DNA of 32,272 nucleotides, from NCBI GenBank assembly GCA_041685075.1, contig JAWLGN010000022.1, forward strand, positions 1 through 32,272, read 5' to 3'. The notes beneath the pieces were generated by a model. It did not search any database, was not told the DNA's origin, and was given only the letters and a program-made list of their open reading frames with translations. This document shows positions 25,614 to 32,272 of the stretch, in pieces; positions within the stretch are counted from its first letter, which is position 1; the number at the start of each line of letters is the position of its first letter. Made by a program: the position numbers and the translations under genes. This stretch comes from JAMCRM01 sp041685075 (lineage in GTDB: Bacteria; Acidobacteriota; Terriglobia; Bryobacterales; Bryobacteraceae).

Positions 25614-28600
25614 TCAGAATACGATTTTCAGTTCATAGCGGACTACGCGCCCGCCGCCGTCCATGAAGCGAGGATCGAGGAAGCGGCCCGCCGGCGAGGT
25701 GCCCACATGGGCCGCTATGGCGCCGGGTGCTGGGGCGAACGGGCTCACGCTGGGGTAGCCGAACTGCGGATGGTTCCAGATGTTGAAGAACTCGGCGCGG
25801 AACCGCGTCGAGTACCGTTCGGTGACCCGCACGGACTTCTGGAAGCTCATGTCGAAGTTGTTAATGCCGGGCACCCGCCGCGTGTTGCGGCCCAGGTTCC
25901 CGGTCGGCAGCGGATCTTTGCCTGCATTCGGCGGCAGCCCGATGTACATGGCGGTCGCCGGATCGATGGGCGCGTTGCCCGCATCCGGGTTGACGTATCC
26001 GGTGGAGCTGTTGGCGTTGTATTGCGCCCGCACGCCCGGCCTGCCGTTGGGATTGTAGATCGGGCGGTCGTAGTTGCCGCCGATGCCGTCCGCATCGTAG
26101 CCGTTGTAGATGTTCAGCGGCACCCCGGATTCGAAGGTCGTGATGCCGGAGATCTGCCAGCCTCCCAGCACGCGCCCCAGCACTCCCCGCTGCGAGGCGA
26201 AGAACGGCAACTGGTAGAGATAGCTGAAGACCGCCCTGTGCGTCCGGTCGAACATGGAGACGGCGCGGTCGATTCTCAAGCCGCCGAACATCGAGGGCAG
26301 CATGGTGTTCTGGGGCGAGTTGGTACTGGCCTGCCCGAAAACCTCGCTGGCGTTGTCGATCAGCTTGCTCCAGGTGTAGCTGGCCTTGAAGTGCAGTCCC
26401 CGGGAGAAGCGCCGGTCGGCCTCGATCTGCAGCGCGTGGTAGTTGGAATCGCCGCCGTTGGTGCGGGTCAGCCGCGAGCCTTGCAGGGGATCGAAGCGCG
26501 TGCTCCTGTAGGCCGCGGGAATTTCGCTCCAACTGGCCCACCGCGAGGGTACCACCCGCATGTTCTCCGGCACAACGGGGTTCAGATCCTCGTTGACGTA
26601 CAGCCGGGTGCCCTTGCTGCCCACGTAGGAGATGTCCAGCAGCAGGTTGGCGGGCAGCTCCCGCTGCATCCCCACCGACCACCGTTGCAGGTAGGGGTTC
26701 ACCATGTCCCCGGGCACCAGGGTCTGGCCATCCAGCGGTGAAGGTTCCCGCGCCTGGGTGGGCAGGTGCCCGGACCAGTTCGCAATACCGCGCTCGCCGT
26801 CCGCCGCTGAACTGGGCCGGGTAGTGGAGAGAATGTTCGGGGTGGTGGCCTTGGCGTTCGAGGTGATGTTGTTGAAGAAGGAGTCGTAGCCGATCATGTA
26901 CCCCGCCCGCACCACGCCCCGCTTGTTGCCCAGCAGCCTGCCGACGAGGCCCTCGCCGGTGGAGGGCGACCACGCGATTCCCACCGCCGGCGCCCAGTTG
27001 TTCTTATCCGCCCGCACTTTGTTGGGCAGGCGGTAGGGACCGTCCAGCGTCACCGGATCGATGGTGAACAGCCCCGACCAGGCGGGCGTCGGAACCGAGT
27101 TCATGGGGGTGCCGAAGTATTCGTAGCGGACCCCCAGGGTCAGGGTCAGGTCCCGCGTGGCGCGCCACCGGTCCTGCGCGAAGTACGACTGGCGGGTAAA
27201 ATCCGGGTAATAGGACAAGCCCCCGAAATCGCGGGATACGGCGCCGCCGTGCCCGCCGAAATCGTCGGCGAAGTTGGCGAAGTTCGAGTACCCCGGGGCG
27301 CTGCCGAAGACCGCTTCACCGCGCTCCCGCCCGGGCGCCAGTTGCCGCGAGCGCTGCTGGTTCACACTCATTCCGAAACGCAGGCTGTGGCTCCCGCGCA
27401 CGTGCGACACGGTGTCCTGGAGGGAGTAGTTGTTGGTCAGCCGCCCCTGCGGAAACGTGTTCGCCACTCCGATGGAGGTGATGCCGCCGCCGATGGTGTA
27501 GCGGGCCATGGTCTTGCCCAGCGGGTTGGCCGGGTCCAGCGGGTAATCCATGTTCGCCCGGTTGAACGACGGCCGGAACTCGTTCGTCGTAGCCGCGGAA
27601 AACGTGTGGGTTTCCGTCACCGCCACGTTGTAGTAGGGATAGGTGTAGCTGGTCTCGAAGCCGGGAAAGTTGCCCCCGATCGGGTAGCCCGTATCGGTCG
27701 CGAGAAACCGCCCGGACAACTGGTCGTGCTCGCTGATCTGGTGATCGATCCGCACCATGTACTGGCGCGTCAACTGCTTGAACGAGTAGGGCACGATGGA
27801 TGTCCCGAACTCGACCGGCGGACGCCCGTCCCCCATCTCCACCAGGAACGGCTGGGAGTCGGCGGTAATGGAACCGATCACCTCGTTGTAGAGATCCACG
27901 TTCTTGCTGGCGCCTTTGGGGAAGATGGCGTTCAGGGTGGCGCGTCCCGCGGCCGTCGGGACCACGAAATTATTCGTGTTCTGCGAACGCCTGCGCCGGT
28001 CGATGAAGGAGCCGAAGAAGAACGTGCGCTCTTTTTTGACAGGCCCTCCCACCGCAAAGCCGTACCACTGCTCGGTACCGGGAAAGGGTTTGCCGCGCTT
28101 GCGGATCTCCTCGTTCAGCGATTGCGTGTTGGTAATCGCCTCGTCGTTGGTAACGTCCAGGATGTACTGCAGGCTGCCGTGCAGGTTGTTGGTGCCGGAG
28201 CGGGTGATGGTGTTGACCACCGCGCCAGCCGCCCGGCCGAACTCGGCGTCGAAGTTGGAGGTCTGCACCGATACCTCCGCCACCGCGTCCGGATGGATCA
28301 GCTCCACCAGTTGGCCGGCTACCGAAGTGTCGTTGTTATCGGTGCCGTCCAGCATGAAGTTGTTGGCCCGTGCGCGCGCGCCGTTCACCACGAAGGTGGA
28401 CATCCCCCATCCGAAGCGGTTGGTCGACACGCCCGGCAGGGTGAGGGCGAACTCCGCCACATCGCGGCTGGCCATGGGCAATTGGCTCAGAGCAGCGGAG
28501 TTGATGCTGCCGCCGCGCACAGGCGCTTCCACCTGCAGTACCGCCTGCGCTTCGGCGGAAACCTCCAGCACCGCGAGCGCCTCGCCGATCTGCAGCCGCG

Positions 28601-28910
28601 CGTCGCGCGACGTCACCTGCCCCCCCGCCACCGGTATGCCGCGCAGCACCAGCGTCCGGAAGCCCTCCGCCGCCACCGACAAGGTGTATTCCCCCGGGTC
28701 CACGGCGTCGAAGCGGTATAGCCCCGCCTGGTTGGTAGTGGTGCTCCGCTTCACACCCGTCTGAATGCCCGTTAGCTCGATCTCGGCGTGCTGGATGACG
28801 CCCGCTTGCGCATCGGTGACAATGCCCGTCACCGTACCACGACTGGTCTGCCCAAGGACGAGGGAGGCACAGACAGCACTCAGAACCGCGGAGATGCACA
28901 CCCTACCCAT
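25614..28910 (-). CDS. Oar-like TonB-dependent receptor
   Basis: A 1098-residue outer-membrane receptor of the large Acidobacteria type. A signal peptide (about 1-20) is followed by a carboxypeptidase-regulatory-like domain (about 24-110; GTVTGIVTDAQAGVIQHAEIEL). The plug (about 115-235) includes VVNGARARANNFMLDGTDNND and FDAEFGRAAGAVVNTITRSG. The rest is a long barrel ending in VRYELKIVF, an aromatic outer-membrane insertion signal. AGGAG lies eight bases before the ATG and a strong promoter precedes it. Its pairing with GH127 suggests import of an oligosaccharide, by inference from context; Oar proteins themselves have few known substrates. Confidence 0.92.
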   Translation of the reverse strand: MGRVCISAVLSAVCASLVLGQTSRGTVTGIVTDAQAGVIQHAEIELTGIQTGVKRSTTTNQAGLYRFDAVDPGEYTLSVAAEGFRTLVLRGIPVAGGQVTSRDARLQIGEALAVLEVSAEAQAVLQVEAPVRGGSINSAALSQLPMASRDVAEFALTLPGVSTNRFGWGMSTFVVNGARARANNFMLDGTDNNDTSVAGQLVELIHPDAVAEVSVQTSNFDAEFGRAAGAVVNTITRSGTNNLHGSLQYILDVTNDEAITNTQSLNEEIRKRGKPFPGTEQWYGFAVGGPVKKERTFFFGSFIDRRRRSQNTNNFVVPTAAGRATLNAIFPKGASKNVDLYNEVIGSITADSQPFLVEMGDGRPPVEFGTSIVPYSFKQLTRQYMVRIDHQISEHDQLSGRFLATDTGYPIGGNFPGFETSYTYPYYNVAVTETHTFSAATTNEFRPSFNRANMDYPLDPANPLGKTMARYTIGGGITSIGVANTFPQGRLTNNYSLQDTVSHVRGSHSLRFGMSVNQQRSRQLAPGRERGEAVFGSAPGYSNFANFADDFGGHGGAVSRDFGGLSYYPDFTRQSYFAQDRWRATRDLTLTLGVRYEYFGTPMNSVPTPAWSGLFTIDPVTLDGPYRLPNKVRADKNNWAPAVGIAWSPSTGEGLVGRLLGNKRGVVRAGYMIGYDSFFNNITSNAKATTPNILSTTRPSSAADGERGIANWSGHLPTQAREPSPLDGQTLVPGDMVNPYLQRWSVGMQRELPANLLLDISYVGSKGTRLYVNEDLNPVVPENMRVVPSRWASWSEIPAAYRSTRFDPLQGSRLTRTNGGDSNYHALQIEADRRFSRGLHFKASYTWSKLIDNASEVFGQASTNSPQNTMLPSMFGGLRIDRAVSMFDRTHRAVFSYLYQLPFFASQRGVLGRVLGGWQISGITTFESGVPLNIYNGYDADGIGGNYDRPIYNPNGRPGVRAQYNANSSTGYVNPDAGNAPIDPATAMYIGLPPNAGKDPLPTGNLGRNTRRVPGINNFDMSFQKSVRVTERYSTRFRAEFFNIWNHPQFGYPSVSPFAPAPGAIAAHVGTSPAGRFLDPRFMDGGGRVVRYELKIVF

Positions 28911-28942
28911 TCTGATTTCTCCTGAAATGGCGCTCGCCTGCG

Positions 28943-28972
28943 ATTGTAATGTAACAAATCACACTTTTTCAA
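28943..28972 (-). promoter_or_regulatory. Sigma-70-type promoter of the receptor-GH127 operon
   Basis: TTGAAA (28972-28967) and TACAAT (28948-28943) are separated by 18 bases on the minus strand. The predicted transcript starts about 26 bases before the receptor ATG. The region is AT-rich relative to the window. Confidence 0.7.
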
Positions 28973-29093
28973 GGAAAGCGCCGGATTTAGTTGCTATTCC
29001 GATGCTGCTGCACTCGACGTTTGGGGCCCCTACAGGCGCCTTTTGCCGGCGCAATTCTATTCCCGACTTCGGTGTACCATAAATCATCTGCTC

Positions 29094-29756
29094 ATGATCA
29101 CGCTGCGGAACGTCGAGAAATTTTACGAAGCAGGCTATGGCAGAACCTACGTCCTGCGCCGCATCGATCTGGACATCCGGCCGGGCGAGTTCGTCACCAT
29201 CATGGGACCGTCCGGCGCCGGCAAATCCACCCTGCTCGGCATCCTGGGGATGCTCGACGGCGCCTGGATGGGCGAGTACTGTTTCCTGGGCCACGAAGTC
29301 CACCGGATGAAGCCCAAGCAGCGCGTGGAACTGAACAAGCGCTACATTGGCTTTGTCTTTCAAAGTTATCACCTCATCGACAGCCTCACGGTCTATGAAA
29401 ACCTGGAAATTCCGCTCTCCTATCGGAACATCAGGTCTTCCGAGCGCGCCGCCATGGTGTGCGACACGCTCGACCGGTTTCACATCGTCGCCAAGCGCGA
29501 CCTCTATCCCAACCAGCTCTCCGGGGGCCAGCAGCAGCTTGTAGCCGTGGCGCGCGCCATCATCGCCAGCCCCAAGCTCATCCTGGCCGACGAGCCCACC
29601 GGCAATCTCCACTCCAGCCAGGGCAAGGAGATCATGGAACTGTTCCGCAAGCTCAACCAGGAGGGGACCACCATCGTCCAGGTGACCCACTCGGAAGCCA
29701 ACGCCGCCTACGGCAACCGCATCATCCACCTTGCCGACGGCTGGATCGTGAAGTAG
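29094..29756 (+). CDS. ABC transporter ATP-binding protein (MacB/LolD type), orphan
   Basis: A 220-residue ATPase that powers MacB/LolCE-class permeases. All motifs are intact: Walker A GPSGAGKST (38-46), Q-loop Q90 (VFQSYHLI), signature LSGGQQQ (142-148), Walker B LILADE (162-167) and H199 (VTHS). The loop sequence around GMLDGAWMGEYCFLGHEV is typical of this subfamily. No permease is adjacent, so it is an orphan, and the permease at 10559-11815 that lacks an ATPase is a possible partner. No ribosome-binding site precedes the ATG at 29094; an upstream in-frame ATG at 29043 gives a non-conserved extension. It is divergent from the receptor. Confidence 0.93.
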   Translation: MITLRNVEKFYEAGYGRTYVLRRIDLDIRPGEFVTIMGPSGAGKSTLLGILGMLDGAWMGEYCFLGHEVHRMKPKQRVELNKRYIGFVFQSYHLIDSLTVYENLEIPLSYRNIRSSERAAMVCDTLDRFHIVAKRDLYPNQLSGGQQQLVAVARAIIASPKLILADEPTGNLHSSQGKEIMELFRKLNQEGTTIVQVTHSEANAAYGNRIIHLADGWIVK

Positions 29757-29771
29757 GCCCACAAACGTGTC

Positions 29772-29788
29772 CCGGGCCCCACGCCCGG
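29772..29788 (+). terminator. Hairpin after the ABC ATPase
   Basis: CCGGGC-CCCAC-GCCCGG is a perfect 6-bp stem with a five-base loop located 16 bases after the stop. There is no U-tract. Confidence 0.35.
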
Positions 29789-29876
29789 CTCCTGGCGGCA
29801 TCGCGCAAACCGCTTCATACGCAATCACTTGCGGCCTGGTCCCCAGAGTGCCTTCTCCTGTTGCGGGAGGACGACG

Positions 29877-30413
29877 ATGCGAATACCGGCTCACCATCTG
29901 ATGCGGCTCGAACGGTTGGCGGTGCTGCTGGTCGCCGGCACTTTTGAAGCCCTGGCCGGCGCGGAGAGCCAGCCGGCGCGGCGCATCGTGGTCAGCATTC
30001 CCAGCCGCATGGTGGCGTTGGTGGAGAACGGCAGCGTGGTCAAGACCTGGCCGGCCGCCGTCGGCGCGTCCGCCACCCCCACGCCCGCGGGCGTTTACGA
30101 GGTGGTGCACCGCATTCCCCACCCCACCTGGTATCCGCGCGGGCGCGTGGTGCCGCCCGGCAAGGCCAATCCCCTGGGCACCCGCTGGATCGGGCTCAGC
30201 CGCAAGGGTTACGGCATCCACGGCACCAATAATCCCGGCTCGGTCGGCAAGCCCGCCTCGCTGGGCTGCGTGCGGCTGCGCAACGCCGATGTCGAGGAGC
30301 TGTTCGACCGCATCGCCGTGGGCGACACCGTCGAACTCTACGATACCCATACCCCGGAACTGGACCGCATCTTCGGCGAACAGCTCGCCGCCGTGGTTGG
30401 AGGAGGAGACTAA
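29877..30413 (+). CDS. L,D-transpeptidase (YkuD family)
   Basis: A 178-residue periplasmic enzyme expected to form 3-3 peptidoglycan cross-links or attach proteins to the wall. A signal peptide (about 1-29) precedes the YkuD domain (about 36-158). The active-site block GIHGTNNPGSVGKPASLGC then VRL contains H115 and the catalytic C131. TPTPAGVYEV is the usual upstream segment. There is no extra peptidoglycan-binding module. The ATG at 29877 follows GGGAGGA; an upstream ATG at 29829 would mask the signal peptide. A 48-residue membrane protein begins three bases after its stop. Confidence 0.92.
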   Translation: MRIPAHHLMRLERLAVLLVAGTFEALAGAESQPARRIVVSIPSRMVALVENGSVVKTWPAAVGASATPTPAGVYEVVHRIPHPTWYPRGRVVPPGKANPLGTRWIGLSRKGYGIHGTNNPGSVGKPASLGCVRLRNADVEELFDRIAVGDTVELYDTHTPELDRIFGEQLAAVVGGGD

Positions 30414-30415
30414 GA

Positions 30416-30562
30416 ATGGAAAGCTACGCAACCGGTTTTCTGGCCGCCATGACTTTCCCTGTGGCATTCGGCCTGGCGCGCCTGTGCCTCGAAGGGGTTC
30501 TGCACTTCATGCACCCCGCCGCTCGATCCCGCAAAGATGGCGCACACGAGAGCCATGCCTAA
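30416..30562 (+). CDS. Small membrane protein downstream of the L,D-transpeptidase
   Basis: A 48-residue protein, MESYATGFLAAMTFPVAFG and onward, with one hydrophobic helix (about 5-32) and a basic, polar C-terminus (RSRKDGAHESHA). GGAGGAG lies about 8 bases upstream, inside the end of the transpeptidase gene, and only two bases separate the upstream stop from the ATG. Tight spacing, a good ribosome site and biased codon use support it as real. Function is unknown; a partner of the transpeptidase is an inference from position. Confidence 0.6.
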   Translation: MESYATGFLAAMTFPVAFGLARLCLEGVLHFMHPAARSRKDGAHESHA

Positions 30563-30650
30563 TCCCTCGGGCCGGCCTATATACACCTCCTCCATGTGGT
30601 TCTTCGCTGCCACGTAAGATCACTCTTCTTCAACATTTGTGCGCCGGGTT

Positions 30651-30671
30651 CACCCTGCAGGGGTGTACAAT
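30651..30671 (+). promoter_or_regulatory. -10 element with adjacent inverted repeat before the porin gene
   Basis: TACAAT (30666-30671) is preceded immediately by CACCC-TGCAG-GGGTG (30651-30665), an inverted repeat where a repressor could block the promoter. There is no clear -35. The leader to the ATG at 30686 would be only about 8 bases, with no ribosome-binding site. Confidence 0.4.
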
Positions 30672-30685
30672 AAACCGGTAATTTC

Positions 30686-32029
30686 ATGTCCGAATCTCCT
30701 TCCCGCCCGAGGTTCTCCGTGACGCTGGCTGCCGCCGTTCTGCTGGCCGCCGCGGGCGCGCCTGTCCTGCCCGCCCAGACCGCCGCCGAGCGCGCCTTCA
30801 CCTGGGGTTTCGAGCAGCGCGTCCGCTCGGAGAACTGGGACAACATCCTGGACTACAACGGCGAGCTTCCCGACCTGCGCAACCAGGTGCGCTACCGGAC
30901 CCGCCTCTGGGCCAACCTGCCGGTCACCCGCGATATCGACCTCTACGCCGGGCTGAACCAGGAGACCAACCAGATCATCCGCACGCGCGCCCCGTGGCGC
31001 TTCGACGAAGCCATCGTGGAGAACGCCTACGTCGACTTCAAGCGACTGTTCACCGACGGCCTTTCCCTCCGGGTGGGACGGCAGAACCTGATTCGCGGCG
31101 AGGGCTGGCTGATTCTCGAAGGCAACCCCTTCGACGGTTCGCGGTCCATTTATTTCAATGCCTTCGACTTCGCCTACTCGTGGAAGAAGTCCAAACTCGA
31201 GGTGATCGGCATCCTGAATCCCAAGACAGACCGCTTCCTGCCCCGCGTTCCCGACCGCCACCGGCCGCTCATCGAGTGGGACGAGCGCGCCATCGGCCTC
31301 TACTACACCGACAGGAACTCCCCTCGCACCAGCCTCGAGTCCTACTACTTCTACAAAACCGAAACGCGCGACAGCCGCGGTCCCGGAAACCCGCAGTACC
31401 AGCCCGACCGCCGCTTCCACACCGCCGGCGGCCGCATCGTGCACTCCGCAACCGCAACCCTTGACCTGGCCGGGGAACTGGCGTTGCAATGGGGCCGCCA
31501 GGATCCGGACAGTTCCATTGCGGCCTGGGGCGGCTACGGCTACGCCAAGCGCCGGTTCGGCGGCCCCTTGAAACCCTATCTGCAGGCCGGCTGGTGGGGC
31601 TTTTCGGGCGACAACCCCGGCACCGCCGGCAAGATAGAGGGCTGGAATCCGCTCTTCGGGCGCTGGCCCAAGTGGAGCGAACTCTACATCTACACGCAGT
31701 GGAAGGAAGTCGGGGTGGCCTACTGGACCAACCTGGGGATGTGGCAGGGGGAGGCCGGCTTTTCGCCTTCCGGCGCGGTGGACTGCCGCGCCACCTTCTA
31801 CCGCATGGACGCCTTCCATCCCTTCCCTGGCAGCTCCGCCGTCTACGGCCGGGGCACGCAGCGCGGCAACATGTACCAGGGGCGCGTGGACCTTCGGGTG
31901 GGGCGCCACTGGAGCGGCCACGTGCTCTGGGAGCACATGCTGCCCGGCGGCTTCTACTCGGCCAAAACCCCCGGCTACTTCTTGCGCTTCGAAGTGATCT
32001 ACGCACTGAGGGGCGCCGTTCCGTTATAA
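30686..32029 (+). CDS. Alginate-export family outer-membrane porin
   Basis: A 447-residue outer-membrane beta-barrel of the alginate_exp type, related to AlgE. A signal peptide (about 1-31, ending LPAQT) is followed by the family start FEQRVRSENWDN, then LRNQVRYRTRLWANLPVT, ENAYVDFKRLF and LRVGRQNLIRGEGWLILEG, which form the first strands. Many alternating aromatic residues run to the C-terminus (GYFLRFEVIYAL). Homologues transport diverse solutes, so alginate itself is not implied; no alginate genes are nearby. The ATG has no ribosome-binding site. Confidence 0.88.
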   Translation: MSESPSRPRFSVTLAAAVLLAAAGAPVLPAQTAAERAFTWGFEQRVRSENWDNILDYNGELPDLRNQVRYRTRLWANLPVTRDIDLYAGLNQETNQIIRTRAPWRFDEAIVENAYVDFKRLFTDGLSLRVGRQNLIRGEGWLILEGNPFDGSRSIYFNAFDFAYSWKKSKLEVIGILNPKTDRFLPRVPDRHRPLIEWDERAIGLYYTDRNSPRTSLESYYFYKTETRDSRGPGNPQYQPDRRFHTAGGRIVHSATATLDLAGELALQWGRQDPDSSIAAWGGYGYAKRRFGGPLKPYLQAGWWGFSGDNPGTAGKIEGWNPLFGRWPKWSELYIYTQWKEVGVAYWTNLGMWQGEAGFSPSGAVDCRATFYRMDAFHPFPGSSAVYGRGTQRGNMYQGRVDLRVGRHWSGHVLWEHMLPGGFYSAKTPGYFLRFEVIYALRGAVPL

Positions 32030-32056
32030 GGCTCACGCGGCCGGGACCCGCGAGCC
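32030..32056 (+). terminator. Hairpin after the porin gene
   Basis: GGCTC...GAGCC with an inner GCGG/CCGC pairing and a two-base bulge begins one base after the stop codon. There is no U-tract. Confidence 0.3.
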
Positions 32057-32087
32057 GCGCCTCAATGCCACAATAGGAGCGACACAC

Positions 32088-32272
32088 GTGTCCGCGACCT
32101 CCGACGATCAGGCCGCCCGGGTGGCCCGCATGGCGCACATGCGCCACCTGGTGGAGCAACTGCACCGGCTGGAGGAGCGCTTGCGCGCCGGCGGCGGCCC
32201 GGAGCGCATCGCCAAACAACACCGCGCCGGCAAACTGACCGCGCGGGAACGCATCGCCGCCCTCATCGATCC
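32088..32272 (+). CDS. Acyl-CoA carboxylase carboxyltransferase (beta) subunit, 5' part
   Basis: The first 61 codons of a biotin-dependent carboxyltransferase, probably of propionyl-CoA or methylcrotonyl-CoA carboxylase type. GTG start at 32088 with AGGAG eight bases upstream. The visible N-terminus is a helical region (VARMAHMRHLVEQLHRLEER) followed by the family block GGGPERIAKQHRAGKLTARE then RIAALIDP. This block is characteristic of the PccB/MmdA class, but the acyl-CoA substrate cannot be told from so little sequence. The rest lies past the window end. Confidence 0.85.
   Translation, partial: MSATSDDQAARVARMAHMRHLVEQLHRLEERLRAGGGPERIAKQHRAGKLTARERIAALID

Overview
The window looks like part of an Acidobacteriota chromosome, most likely of the Solibacter/Bryobacter type. 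This is inferred from very GC-rich coding sequence, several outer-membrane receptors carrying an N-terminal carboxypeptidase-regulatory-like domain, a GWxTD-domain protein, exporter operons with multiple adaptors, and a tmRNA. No species can be named from the sequence alone. There are no insertion sequences, phage genes, CRISPR arrays, tRNAs or rRNAs.

Left part (1-5.5 kb): the 5' two-thirds of a TonB-dependent receptor on the minus strand carries the CxxxM...HxM copper motif of OprC/NosA and follows a structured leader. Then come tmRNA (ssrA, minus), a secreted two-repeat protein, a secreted DUF4097-like repeat protein (plus), and a compact flbD-motA-motB operon (minus) behind a sigma-28-like promoter.

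Middle (5.5-21.6 kb): a small hypothetical gene and a zinc alcohol dehydrogenase precede a tightly coupled operon of three different periplasmic adaptor proteins plus one MacB/FtsX-type permease with no ATPase. Converging on it are an outer-membrane barrel protein and a GWxTD protein. A soluble hybrid histidine kinase is divergent from the GWxTD gene. Then follow an NAD-dependent sugar epimerase, a myo-inositol-phosphate synthase, and a divergent LytTR response regulator that shares a symmetric promoter with the synthase.

Right part (21.6-32.3 kb): a secreted protein with a tail-fibre-like module, a Tat-exported RidA protein, an Oar-like TonB receptor coupled to a GH127 beta-L-arabinofuranosidase, a solitary MacB/LolD-type ATPase, an L,D-transpeptidase with a 48-residue membrane protein, an alginate-export-type porin, and the start of an acyl-CoA carboxylase carboxyltransferase gene.

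Taken together the window is envelope-centred: uptake across the outer membrane (copper, plant-type glycans), export across both membranes, cell-wall cross-linking and motility. The observations most worth follow-up are the three-adaptor exporter with its possible ATPase 17 kb away, the copper receptor with its leader, the sigma-28-like flagellar promoter, the dyad over the GWxTD promoter, and the symmetric divergent promoter at 20.8 kb.
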